From: JBAOHV01 sp037045265
GTDB taxonomy: Bacteria > Actinomycetota > Acidimicrobiia > Acidimicrobiales > Microtrichaceae
Reading direction: 5' to 3'
Length of the DNA: 64,000 nucleotides
Assembly: GCA_037045265.1 (NCBI GenBank)
Contig: JBAOHV010000019.1
Location: 62,001-126,000 of the forward strand
The notes beneath the pieces were generated by a model. That model worked only from the letters and a program-made list of their open reading frames with translations, searched no databases and was not told where the DNA came from. A program made the translations under genes and the position numbers. Below are positions 1 through 8,185 of the stretch, in pieces (position 1 is the first letter of the stretch; every line of letters begins with the position of its first letter).

Positions 1-103
1 GTCGGTGGACTTCCGTGAGGAGCTTCCGCGCCATCCGACAGGGAAGCTGTACAAGCGGCTCCTCAAGGACGAGTACTGGGCTGAGGCAGGTCGGACGATC
101 TGA
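1..103 (+). CDS. Acyl-CoA synthetase, C-terminal fragment (cut by window edge)
   Basis: Only the last 33 codons are present, read from base 2 to the TGA at 101-103. The visible peptide contains LPRHPTGKLYKRLLKDEYW. This matches the extreme C-terminus of AMP-dependent fatty-acyl-CoA synthetases, where the lysine of PTGK contacts the adenylate during adenylation. The substrate cannot be judged from so short a piece. A gap of 150 bases without an obvious terminator separates it from the methyltransferase gene. Confidence 0.7.
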   Translation, partial: SVDFREELPRHPTGKLYKRLLKDEYWAEAGRTI

Positions 104-253
104 CCCTCCGAGAATCTGACAGTCCGACCGCCGGGCGGTCGTAGGCGGCACCCCGGTGGGTGAGTGTTAAGCAGATGCCGTTGCCCGACCGATGGGTAGG
201 TGACCCGGGAACGCCTGGGTCACCGTGTGAACCCAACCGGAAGGCGCAGTCCA

Positions 254-991
254 ATGACCGACGTATCGATCCCCGCCCCTACGAGCCAGCACCGAGGTTC
301 GTACGGAATCGACGCCCCGTACGTGCCTGCTCTGCTTCTCGCCGGCGCCGCCGCGTGCGCCGTGCTCGCCGCCAGTTCGGGTCAATGGCTGCAATGGCTG
401 CCGGCGATCCTCGTGCTCGGCGGTTCGGGCGTCATCTACCTGCACACGACCCTGCGCGGGAAGTTCGTCGTCTGGGAGACCCTGGCCGACGCCCTGGAGC
501 TGGGTGGGGACGAAGCGGTGCTCGACGTCGGCTGTGGCCGCGGCATGGTGCTCAACACGATCGCCCGTCGGCTGACGCGTGGCCGGGCGACCGGTGTCGA
601 CATCTGGAGCAGCCACGACCAGTCCGGCAACGACATCGACGTCACCCGTCGCAACGCCGAGATCGAAGGCGTCGCTGATCGGGTCGTCCTCGAGACCGGC
701 GACATGCGTGACGTGCCGTTCGCCGACTCGACGTTCGACGTGATCGTGACCAACGCCGCGGTGCACAACCTGAAGGCGAGCGAGGACCGCGCCAAGGCGT
801 TGGCCGAGATGTGGCGTGTCACCCGCTCAGGCGGACGCTTCGCGCTGGCCGACATCGCACACACCGGTGAGTACGAGAAGGTGATCCGCTCCCTGGGCGC
901 GACCGATGTGCAGCGTCGATCAGCCGGCGTGCAGGGTTGGTTCGGAAACCCGTTCTACGCAACCCGAGTGGTCACCGCCACCAAGCCCTGA
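254..991 (+). CDS. Class I SAM-dependent methyltransferase with N-terminal membrane hairpin
   Basis: A 245-residue protein. Two hydrophobic segments (about residues 24-40 and 46-62) precede a Rossmann-type methyltransferase domain whose motif I, VLDVGCGRG, lies at 89-97. An acidic residue ending the next strand (GVDIW) follows, and a motif IV-like stretch VIVTNAAVHN comes later. The C-terminal 40 residues match the domain end, not another membrane part. The expected role is methyl transfer from SAM by an enzyme held at the membrane; the substrate is unknown. The ATG at 254 is preferred over an upstream in-frame ATG because a purine-rich GGAAGG lies a suitable distance before it. It appears monocistronic and converges on the MFS gene. 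Confidence 0.85.
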   Translation: MTDVSIPAPTSQHRGSYGIDAPYVPALLLAGAAACAVLAASSGQWLQWLPAILVLGGSGVIYLHTTLRGKFVVWETLADALELGGDEAVLDVGCGRGMVLNTIARRLTRGRATGVDIWSSHDQSGNDIDVTRRNAEIEGVADRVVLETGDMRDVPFADSTFDVIVTNAAVHNLKASEDRAKALAEMWRVTRSGGRFALADIAHTGEYEKVIRSLGATDVQRRSAGVQGWFGNPFYATRVVTATKP

Positions 992-1000
992 CCCACAGGC

Positions 1001-2194
1001 TCAGCCGGCGCCCCTGCGCGCAAGGGCAGACCGCCCCGCCAGGACCGCGCCGGCTGCGCCGAGTCCGAGTCCGAATGCCAGCCACCATGCGGCGGCGTAG
1101 CCCGCTGACTCGGCGATGACGCCGAAGAGGATCGGCCCGACGGCTCCCCCGACGTAGGTGCCGGTCTGGGTGATACCGGTGGCCCGGCCGGGGAAGTCCG
1201 GTGAGGCCCGCACGACCGACAGGTTGAACAGGCCGGGCCAGGCCCAACCGGCGCCGAACGCAAGCGGAACACCGATGATCTGCATCGCCGGGCTCCGCCA
1301 GGTGAACAGGGCAGAGGTGAGCGCCCCCAGCGCGATCATCACCGCCACGACACCGAGCAGGTTGCCAGGGTGTCGATCTGCCGCTGCCCCGACCGCCATC
1401 CGCACGATGATCGAGATCAAGCTGCCCACAGCGAAGGCAAGTCCGGCCTGCCCCGGCTCGATCCCCGCGTCGATGGCCGACTCGACGAAGAATCCACCGA
1501 GGGTTATGGCCGCTGCAGTCGAGAACGCCGCAGCCACTGCCAACGTCGTGAGCGCGCCGAGCGGAGCGCCGCCCTCCTCTGTCTGCCCACGGCCCTGGCC
1601 GGCGTCGCTCCGAGCATCTGCAGGTAGACGGTCACGGACGACGACGAGCGCGACCAGCGCCAGCGTGGAGCTCAGCACGAACACCCACTTCCATCCCACC
1701 GTGAGAGCGATCGTCGGCAGCGCCAGGCCCGCCACCAGAGCCGCGCCGGGCATGGCTGACTGCTTCACTGCGAAGCCCACCCCCTGTCGGTGCAGCGGCA
1801 GGTCCCTGGCCACGAACACGTTGGCGGACAGCTGAGCGGTCGCGTTGCAGACACCGGCTCCGGCTGCGATTGCTGCCAGGAGTGCCGGATGGCGAACCGC
1901 CCCTGCGATCAGCAGCTGCATCACGACTGTGCCGCTCAACGACGCGGTGAAACCCATTCTCGGCCCCACCCGATCGATCAGACGTCCTATGCGCGACGAC
2001 ACGATCGCGCTCGATGCGAAGAACCCAGCGAGTATCAGACCGCCGGCCGCCTCTCCGTACCCGAGCTCGCCGTGGATCTCGATGGAGAGCGAACCGAGAA
2101 GGAACACGGGCAGGATCGCCGCCACGATCGCGAGCGCCACCGCAGCCAACCCCTGCACGGAGCCCGAGCGTGTCACCTCGGTCGAGCCGCTCAC
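1001..2194 (-). CDS. MFS transporter
   Basis: A 397-residue polytopic membrane protein with about 12 hydrophobic segments and the loop SSRIGRLIDRVGPRMGF between helices 2 and 3, which fits the MFS motif A (G-x-x-x-D-R-x-G-x-R). A hydrophilic central loop rich in Gln, Gly and Asp (about residues 195-215) separates the two six-helix halves. The substrate cannot be told; the family includes drug and metabolite exporters. The GTG at 2194 is chosen because GGGAGAG sits 8-9 bases before it on the minus strand; the reading frame stays open upstream, but that part is low-complexity and overlaps the divergent gene. The start lies 42 bases from the divergent phosphodiesterase gene. Confidence 0.88.
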   Translation of the reverse strand: MSGSTEVTRSGSVQGLAAVALAIVAAILPVFLLGSLSIEIHGELGYGEAAGGLILAGFFASSAIVSSRIGRLIDRVGPRMGFTASLSGTVVMQLLIAGAVRHPALLAAIAAGAGVCNATAQLSANVFVARDLPLHRQGVGFAVKQSAMPGAALVAGLALPTIALTVGWKWVFVLSSTLALVALVVVRDRLPADARSDAGQGRGQTEEGGAPLGALTTLAVAAAFSTAAAITLGGFFVESAIDAGIEPGQAGLAFAVGSLISIIVRMAVGAAADRHPGNLLGVVAVMIALGALTSALFTWRSPAMQIIGVPLAFGAGWAWPGLFNLSVVRASPDFPGRATGITQTGTYVGGAVGPILFGVIAESAGYAAAWWLAFGLGLGAAGAVLAGRSALARRGAG

Positions 2195-2223
2195 CCGACC
2201 AACTCTCCCACGACACGCGCCGG

Positions 2224-2229
2224 TACCCT
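2224..2229 (+). promoter_or_regulatory. -10 box of a leaderless promoter for the phosphodiesterase gene
   Basis: TACCCT fits TANNNT and ends six bases before the GTG at 2236. No Shine-Dalgarno sequence lies in between, so transcription probably starts at the start codon itself. Confidence 0.5.
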
Positions 2230-2235
2230 GACCTG

Positions 2236-3000
2236 GTGTCGCCGCACCCCTTCCTACGCCGTTCGACCCCGCTGGCCGTGGCGCATCGGGGTGGAACCGA
2301 AGCGGCACCGGAGAACTCCGTCGCAGCTTTCAGCGCTGCTGTCTCGGTCGGGTTCACGCACCTCGAGACGGACGTCCACCTCAGTGCCGACGGTGTGCTC
2401 GTCGCCTTCCACGACGACGTGCTCGACCGGGTCACCGATGGTTCTGGCGCGATCAGCGAGATGACTTGGGACCAGATCGGCTCGGTCCGCATAGGTGCCG
2501 CTGAGCCGATCCCACGTCTCGAGGAGCTGCTCGAGGCCTTCCCCGACGCATGGTTCAACGTGGATCCCAAGGCCGACGATTCGGTGGTGGCGCTCGTACG
2601 CGTGCTTCGTCAGCAGCGGGCGGTGGAGCGGGTCTGCATAGGCGCCTTCTCGGATCGGCGGCTCCGGCGCATGCGCGAGCTGGCTGGAGCATCGCTGTGC
2701 ACGTCCGCGGGTCCGCGCGAGATCGCAGCGCTGACAGCAGCCGCCAGGCTGGGACGCGGCGCGGGCCTCCTCGGAGGCGCCTACCAGTGCGTGCAGGTGC
2801 CGGTGCGACACAAGGGTGTCGAGATAGTCACGCCTGCTTTCATCTCCGCTGCGCACGACTCCGGCAAGCCGGTCCACGTCTGGACCATCGATGATCCGAC
2901 CGAGATGCACAGGCTTCTCGACATGGGCGTGGACGGGATCATGACCGATCGCCCCTCGACGTTGCGTTCCGTACTCGAGGAGCGCGGCGAGTGGCAGTGA
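2236..3000 (+). CDS. Glycerophosphodiester phosphodiesterase
   Basis: A 254-residue protein, the usual length of bacterial GDPD enzymes. It shows the family fingerprint in order: AHRGG with His17, PENS with the metal-binding Glu, ETDVHLSADG, then a second catalytic His in FHDD, and near the C-terminus VWTIDDP followed by GVDGIMTDRP. The enzyme hydrolyses glycerophosphodiesters to glycerol-3-phosphate and an alcohol. No signal peptide is seen, so it is probably cytoplasmic. The GTG at 2236 sits six bases after a TANNNT box, which supports a leaderless start. The 3' end overlaps the next gene by 10 bases, indicating translational coupling to the transglycosylase. Confidence 0.92.
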   Translation: MSPHPFLRRSTPLAVAHRGGTEAAPENSVAAFSAAVSVGFTHLETDVHLSADGVLVAFHDDVLDRVTDGSGAISEMTWDQIGSVRIGAAEPIPRLEELLEAFPDAWFNVDPKADDSVVALVRVLRQQRAVERVCIGAFSDRRLRRMRELAGASLCTSAGPREIAALTAAARLGRGAGLLGGAYQCVQVPVRHKGVEIVTPAFISAAHDSGKPVHVWTIDDPTEMHRLLDMGVDGIMTDRPSTLRSVLEERGEWQ

Positions 3001-4319
3001 CAGCGGCCGGCCGCAGTCCTCGGAGGGTGCTCAGCGTTCTCGTAACGGCGGCCGGGCTCGTCGGCGTCCTGTCGCCTGCCGATCCGGTCGGAGCCGGCCC
3101 GCTCGTCTCGTTGCGCCAGCAGTCCTCGGCCCAGCGCCCATCGAACATGGCCTACCAGGACAAGGAGCCTGATCCGTCGATGGACACGGCTCAGACGGGA
3201 GCGACAGTGATCCTGTCGCCCGAGGTTGCGGCGCTGCCGGCCGACTCGACTGCACTCGATCGTGCCGAATCGCAGCTCGGCGACCTGACACGACGACGGG
3301 ACCGCGCCGCCGCCGAGATCGGCTCTGAACAGTCCGCTCTGAGCACCGAGACAGCAGAGCTGAACGCGGTCGCGGCGCTGAGCATGCGTCGGGCGGAACA
3401 GGTCGACAAGGCCGACCGACTGGCCGAACGCACCCGCTCCACCCTCACATCGCTGGGGGTACAGCGGTTCGTGGTGGGCGACCACCTGCTGGAGGGCCTC
3501 GACCCCGCCCTCAGCGCGGAACGCGCGCAGGAGCTGAACCGCCAGAAGGTCCTGGGCGAGATGGGAACCGAGCATCTCATGGCCCAGCACCGCTACACCG
3601 CTGCCCGCTCCGAGGACCTGTCGGCCGATCTGGAGCGCCTGCGCGAACGCTCCGACGAACTCCGGGGGTCCTCCGAGCGTCGATCTGCTCACATCGATCG
3701 ACTGGGCGCCGAGATCGTCTCGCTCGACGCGGAGATCGTCGACGCCACCAGCGAGCGCGATGCCGCTCGACTGGGCGCCACCGTGGCGGAGACCGACCTG
3801 TCCACGATCGCTCTCGACGCCTACTGGCGCGCTGCGCGGATGTACGCAATGGCCGACCCCGAGTGCGGAGTCACCTGGACGGTGTTGGCAGGCATAGGTC
3901 GGACCGAGACCAGCCACGGCACATACCGTGGCGCTGCGGTCGGCAACGACGGAGTGGTGAGGCCCCCGATATTCGGCCCTGAGCTCGACGGGTCGAACGC
4001 CTTCGCGATCGTCCGTGACAGCGACGGGGGACGCCTCGACGGGACAGCCAGCACCGATCGCGCCGTCGGACCGATGCAGTTCCTGCCGAGCACGTGGCGC
4101 ACCGTCGGGCTGGACGCCGACGGAGACGGCACCGCCGATCCTCACGACATCTACGACGCAGCTGCGTCCGCTGCTGACTACCTTTGCAGGTCCGGCCCGG
4201 GGCTCACGGATCGGGCCAGGCTCAGAACGGCGGTGCTCACCTACAACCGCAGCCAGGCGTACGCGGACATCGTCCTCGAACGCACCGACGCCTATGCAGC
4301 GAAGGTCGCGCTGGACTGA
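2991..4319 (+). CDS. Secreted lytic transglycosylase with coiled-coil stalk
   Basis: A 442-residue protein. A signal peptide covers about residues 1-38. A charged Ala/Arg/Glu-rich region with heptad character runs from about 70 to 265 and is probably a coiled coil. A C-terminal MltB/SLT-like domain follows, with GRTETSHG (catalytic Glu near residue 305), GPMQFLPSTW near 360, and DADGDGTADPHDIYDAA. The expected reaction is non-hydrolytic cleavage of peptidoglycan glycan strands outside the membrane. The GTG at 2991 has GAGGAG 8 bases upstream; a second GTG at 2997 would give a 4-base GTGA overlap and is possible. It is coupled to the phosphodiesterase gene. Confidence 0.87.
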   Translation: MAVTAAGRSPRRVLSVLVTAAGLVGVLSPADPVGAGPLVSLRQQSSAQRPSNMAYQDKEPDPSMDTAQTGATVILSPEVAALPADSTALDRAESQLGDLTRRRDRAAAEIGSEQSALSTETAELNAVAALSMRRAEQVDKADRLAERTRSTLTSLGVQRFVVGDHLLEGLDPALSAERAQELNRQKVLGEMGTEHLMAQHRYTAARSEDLSADLERLRERSDELRGSSERRSAHIDRLGAEIVSLDAEIVDATSERDAARLGATVAETDLSTIALDAYWRAARMYAMADPECGVTWTVLAGIGRTETSHGTYRGAAVGNDGVVRPPIFGPELDGSNAFAIVRDSDGGRLDGTASTDRAVGPMQFLPSTWRTVGLDADGDGTADPHDIYDAAASAADYLCRSGPGLTDRARLRTAVLTYNRSQAYADIVLERTDAYAAKVALD

Positions 4320-4386
4320 AGGCGCCTGCTCGCTGGGGCTCGAGAAGCCGGCCGCGGCACCGGAATGCTTGTCGAGGGGATGGTCG

Positions 4387-4414
4387 TTGACACCGATCCG
4401 CCCGGGGGTAGAGT
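4387..4414 (+). promoter_or_regulatory. Sigma-A-type promoter of the peptide ABC transporter operon
   Basis: A perfect TTGACA (4387-4392) and TAGAGT (4409-4414) are separated by 16 bases, so the RNA should begin near 4421. This is the best -35/-10 pair seen in the window and gives a leader of about 117 bases before the GTG at 4538. Confidence 0.6.
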
Positions 4415-4422
4415 GCGCGCAC

Positions 4423-4462
4423 CCGTGAAGAGCGACGCCCCGTCGTGGTCGTCTCTTCACGG
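4423..4462 (+). promoter_or_regulatory. Stem-loop at the 5' end of the ABC operon leader
   Basis: CCGTGAAGAG (4423-4432) pairs perfectly with CTCTTCACGG (4453-4462). The stem continues as CGAC/GTCG past one bulged T (4452) and leaves an 11-base loop. It would form at the very start of the leader RNA. No T-run follows, so it is not a standard terminator. A weaker element, CTGGT (4497-4501) with ACCAG (4519-4523), ends at the Shine-Dalgarno stretch. No known riboswitch class was recognised. Confidence 0.5.
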
Positions 4463-4537
4463 ATCGAACCGCTCCGTGGCCGTAGGCGTAGGGCCGCTGG
4501 TCCGAGATCCGGAGCCGAACCAGGGGGAACAGCGAAC

Positions 4538-6199
4538 GTGCAACTCTCATCCATCCGTAAGCCGTGGACGGCCCTGGCTGTCCTGCTGTTGGCGCTGTCG
4601 ATGGTCGCCGCCGCATGCGGCGGCGATTCCGACGGAGGCGGCGGCGACCAGGACGAGCAGTCCGAGGAGGCCGGCGATCCCACACCGGGAGGCAAGGTCG
4701 TCTACGCGTTGGAGGCGGAGAACTCCGGTGGTTGGTGCCTGGCCGAGAGCCAGCTCGCCATCGTGGGCATCCAGGTTGCAAGGGCCATCTATGACACGCT
4801 GACCGTCCCGGATGAGGAAGCGAACTACGTGCCGTTCCTGGCCGACTCGGTCGAGCCGAACGCCGAGTTCACCGAGTGGACGATCAAGGTTCGTGAAGGC
4901 GTCAAGTTCCACGACGGATCGGATCTGACCGGACAGGTCGTCAAGAACAACATCGACGCCTGGCGCGGCGCCTACCCGACGCGTGAGCCGCTGCTGTTCC
5001 TCTTCGTGTTCGACAACATCTCCGGCACCGAGCTGGTGGACGCCAGCACCGTCAAGGTCTCGATGAAGTCCCCGTGGCCGTCGTTCGACGCCTACCTGTT
5101 CATGTCGGGGCGTGCGGGCATCATGGGCCAGGCGCAGCTCGACGACACAGAGACGTGCGACACGAACCTGATCGGCACGGGACCGTTCATCAAGACCGAC
5201 TGGAAGGTCAACGAGTCCTTCACCGCCGAGAGGAACCCCGACTACTGGCAGAAGGACTCCCAGGGCAACCAGCTCCCCTACCTCGACGAGATCGAGTTCC
5301 GTCCGATCATCGACGGTGACGCACGGGTGAACGCTCTGCTCGGAGGCGACATCAACGCGATGCACACCTCTGGCGCCGAGCAGATCGACGCGCTGCAGCA
5401 GGAGGCCGAGTCGGGCACCATCAACCTGGTCGAGTCAGACGAGTTCCCCGAGGTCAACTACGGCATGTTCAACATGAGCAAGGCCCCGTTCGACAACATC
5501 AAGGCCCGCCAGGCGGCGGCCTACGCCTTCGACAGGGACACCTTCAACACCGTCCGCAACCTGGACCTTTTCACCATGGCGTCCGGCCCGTTCGGCCCGG
5601 GTGAGATCGGCTACCTCGAGGATGCGGGAATGCCCGAGTACAACCTCGACAAGGCCAAGGAGCTCGTGGCTGAGTACGAGGCCGAGACAGGCCAGCCGCT
5701 CGAGTTCACGATCACCGCGGCCAACGATCCCAACGCCACCAAGTCGGTGCAGTTCCTCCAGGAGAACGCGTCCAAGGCAGGCATGAAGGTGTCGGTCAAG
5801 CAGGTGGAACAGGCTGCGCTGATCAGCACCACGCTCGGCGGCGACTGGCAGGCGATCAGCTGGCGCAACCATCCAGGTGGAAACCCCGACGGCCAGTACG
5901 TGTGGTGGCACAGCACCATGCCGACCAACTTCGGCAAGATCAACGACCCCGACCTCGATGCGCTGCTCGAGCAGGGCAGGGCCGAGACCGACCCCGCCAA
6001 GCGCCAGACCATCTACGAGGACGTCAACAAGATCTTCGGCGAGAAGGTCTACAACCTGTGGTTCAACTGGACCCAGTGGGACGTGGCCACCGCCACTGAC
6101 GTGTGGGGTGTGTTCGGACCCGACCTGCCCGACGGCTCCAAGCCGTTCGGCGGCCTGGCCACCGGTCATCCGGTGAGCGGCATGTGGGTGAAGCAGTAG
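4538..6199 (+). CDS. ABC transporter substrate-binding lipoprotein, family 5 (peptide/nickel type)
   Basis: A 553-residue protein. It has a lipoprotein signal (about residues 7-27) with lipobox VAAAC followed by a Gly/Asp/Glu-rich linker, then a full SBP_bac_5 domain with typical pieces such as VKFHDGSDL, GTGPFI, and RNPDYW early in the lobe. It would capture oligopeptides or similar solutes at the outer face of the membrane and deliver them to the permeases encoded just downstream. The GTG at 4538 has GGGGGA about 9 bases upstream; the in-frame ORF extends further 5' but lacks a signal-compatible start. A strong stem-loop follows the stop codon. Confidence 0.92.
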   Translation: MQLSSIRKPWTALAVLLLALSMVAAACGGDSDGGGGDQDEQSEEAGDPTPGGKVVYALEAENSGGWCLAESQLAIVGIQVARAIYDTLTVPDEEANYVPFLADSVEPNAEFTEWTIKVREGVKFHDGSDLTGQVVKNNIDAWRGAYPTREPLLFLFVFDNISGTELVDASTVKVSMKSPWPSFDAYLFMSGRAGIMGQAQLDDTETCDTNLIGTGPFIKTDWKVNESFTAERNPDYWQKDSQGNQLPYLDEIEFRPIIDGDARVNALLGGDINAMHTSGAEQIDALQQEAESGTINLVESDEFPEVNYGMFNMSKAPFDNIKARQAAAYAFDRDTFNTVRNLDLFTMASGPFGPGEIGYLEDAGMPEYNLDKAKELVAEYEAETGQPLEFTITAANDPNATKSVQFLQENASKAGMKVSVKQVEQAALISTTLGGDWQAISWRNHPGGNPDGQYVWWHSTMPTNFGKINDPDLDALLEQGRAETDPAKRQTIYEDVNKIFGEKVYNLWFNWTQWDVATATDVWGVFGPDLPDGSKPFGGLATGHPVSGMWVKQ

Positions 6200-6217
6200 C
6201 ACCCGGTCGTTGATCCC

Positions 6218-6248
6218 GGTGGGGCCCGCACCAGGTGCGGGCCCCACC
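6218..6248 (+). terminator. Intercistronic stem-loop after the binding-protein gene
   Basis: Two 15-base arms (6218-6232 and 6234-6248) are perfectly complementary around one central A; in RNA the loop would be a few bases. There is no T-run. In transporter operons such elements between the binding-protein gene and the permease genes commonly act as partial terminators or 3'-end stabilisers, giving excess binding protein. That function is inferred here. Confidence 0.6.
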
Positions 6249-6276
6249 AACTCGTACAGGAGCAGGCGACACGCCC

Positions 6277-7206
6277 ATGAACATCCTGAAGAAGCTCGGC
6301 CAGCTCGTCGTCACCGTGATCCTCGTGACGCTGTTCGCGTCCTTCCTGCTCGAGCTCCTCCCCGGTGACCCGGTCGAGGTGCTCGTGCCGTTCGGAAGCG
6401 ACGAGCAACGTGAGGCGGTTCGCCAGGATGCGGGGCTCGACCGCCCGTTCCTCGTTCGCTATGGCGAGTGGCTCGGTGGATTCACCCGGGTCTGGGACCC
6501 GGACCTGGGCAGCTACTACACGGTCAGCTCGCAGCGTCCTGTGATCGACCGCGTCGCCGATGCCCTGCCGGTCTCATTGCAGCTCATGATCTACGCGCAG
6601 GTGATCGGCCTGATCGTCGCGATCCCACTCGGCGTTTTGACCGCTCACCGCAAGGATACGTGGTTCGATCGGATGTCGAACACCACGGCCTTCGCCATGC
6701 TCGCCATACCCAACTTCGCGCTCGGCTTCATGCTCCAGTACTACTTGGGAGTGGAGCTCGGCTGGTTCCCCACCACGGGCAACAGGGCCGCGGGATGGTG
6801 GGTCATGCCGGCGGTGACACTGGCCGTCGGCCAGATCGCCGTCTACATGCGACTTCTGCGCAGCGACATGATCGCGACCCTGCAACAGGACTTCATCCTG
6901 ATGGCCAAGGCCAAGGGCCTGAAGACCAGGCGGATCCTGTTCAAGCACGCGCTGAGACCGTCGTCGCTGACGCTCTTGACCGTCGCCGGGCTGAACGTCG
7001 GCACGCTCATCGGCGGCACGCTGATCGTCGAAGTCGTATTCCAGATCCCCGGCATGGGCTTCCTGCTCTTCGAGGCGATCGCCACCCGCCAGATCGTCGC
7101 GTTCCAGTCGATGGTGGCGATCGTCGCCATCCTCTACGTGCTGGTGAACTTCGCGGTCGACCTGCTCTACACCGCACTCGATCCCAGGATCCGCAATGCC
7201 CGCTGA
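6277..7206 (+). CDS. ABC transporter permease, DppB type
   Basis: A 309-residue inner-membrane protein with six predicted helices. The N-terminus is the typical first helix followed by ELLPGDPVE, and the cytoplasmic EAA-type loop reads AKAKGLKTRRILFKHALR, which docks onto the ATPases. It forms half of the translocation pore for the importer. The ATG at 6277 has AGGAG upstream. The stop codon overlaps the start of the next permease gene by 11 bases, so the two are co-translated. Confidence 0.93.
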   Translation: MNILKKLGQLVVTVILVTLFASFLLELLPGDPVEVLVPFGSDEQREAVRQDAGLDRPFLVRYGEWLGGFTRVWDPDLGSYYTVSSQRPVIDRVADALPVSLQLMIYAQVIGLIVAIPLGVLTAHRKDTWFDRMSNTTAFAMLAIPNFALGFMLQYYLGVELGWFPTTGNRAAGWWVMPAVTLAVGQIAVYMRLLRSDMIATLQQDFILMAKAKGLKTRRILFKHALRPSSLTLLTVAGLNVGTLIGGTLIVEVVFQIPGMGFLLFEAIATRQIVAFQSMVAIVAILYVLVNFAVDLLYTALDPRIRNAR

Positions 7207-8185
7207 CGACGCCCGCCCGCACAAGGGCATGCCGCAGTCCCCCGGCCACATAGACACACGACCGGATCTCGGCGTCACCCATCTCGACGCGTCCGCGTCG
7301 GTGCTGATCGAGGCGATCGAGTCCGGACCCCCCAGCGGCACCCGCAAGAGGCGCCTCAGCGTGGGGGCATGGCTCGCGATCATCTGGCTCGTCGGCCTGC
7401 TCGTGCTGGCCATCATCGCTCCCTGGATCGGCATCAAGGACCCGAACGAGATCTTCCCCGAGATCGCCCGCCAGGGTCCGGCCCCCGGTCACCCGCTCGG
7501 AGGCGACGCCAACGGGCGGGACCTTCTGGCCCGCATCATCTACGGCACCAGGGCGTCGTTCGTGGTCGGGTTCGGGTCGGTGGCGTTCGGACTGCTGATC
7601 GGCGGCGCGCTGGGGCTGATCACCGGCTTCTTCCGCGGCAGGGTCGACAGCGTCCTCACGCCGCTCATGAACGTGCTGTTGGCGATCCCCCAGTTCGTCC
7701 TGGCCCTTTCACTCGTCACTGTCCTCGCTGCTGGCGACGACGTGACGACATCACGCCGTATGGGCGTGGTGGTGTTGGGCCTCGGCGTGGTGTCGATCCC
7801 GATCCTCGGGCGAATCACACGTGCGAACACCCTCGCCTGGTCCGAGCGGGAGTTCGTGCTCGCCGCTCGGGCGATGGGCGCGCGGAGCTGGCGGGTGATG
7901 CTGCGCGAAGTCCTGCCGAACGTGGTCCCCGCCATGCTCTCGATCGCCCTGCTCGGGGTCGGTGTCGCGATCGTCGCCGAAGGCGGACTGAGCCTCTTCG
8001 GAGTCGGGGTCCAACCGCCGACTCCTTCATGGGGGAACATCATCGCCGAGAACCGTGACCAGCTCCGTCGGGCCCCGCACATCGTCATGTACACCTCGAT
8101 CGTGCTGTTCCTGACGGTGATGTCGCTCAACTACCTCGGCGACGTCATCAGTCAGCGTCTCAACGTGCGGGAGTCGGTCCTGTGA
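7196..8185 (+). CDS. ABC transporter permease, DppC type
   Basis: A 329-residue inner-membrane protein. An unusually long hydrophilic N-terminus of about 55 residues comes before the first helix. The family hallmarks HPLGGDANGRDLLARIIYG and the EAA-like loop RAMGARSWRVMLREVLP are present, and it ends in GDVISQRLNVRESVL-like sequence. It is the partner of the DppB-type permease. It overlaps the upstream gene by 11 bases and the downstream ATPase gene by 4 bases. Confidence 0.93.
   Translation: MPADDARPHKGMPQSPGHIDTRPDLGVTHLDASASVLIEAIESGPPSGTRKRRLSVGAWLAIIWLVGLLVLAIIAPWIGIKDPNEIFPEIARQGPAPGHPLGGDANGRDLLARIIYGTRASFVVGFGSVAFGLLIGGALGLITGFFRGRVDSVLTPLMNVLLAIPQFVLALSLVTVLAAGDDVTTSRRMGVVVLGLGVVSIPILGRITRANTLAWSEREFVLAARAMGARSWRVMLREVLPNVVPAMLSIALLGVGVAIVAEGGLSLFGVGVQPPTPSWGNIIAENRDQLRRAPHIVMYTSIVLFLTVMSLNYLGDVISQRLNVRESVL

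Noticed and set aside
2781..4781. A 666-codon open frame on the minus strand
   Set aside because: It is antisense to the transglycosylase and phosphodiesterase genes, is Arg/Pro-rich and shows no motif.
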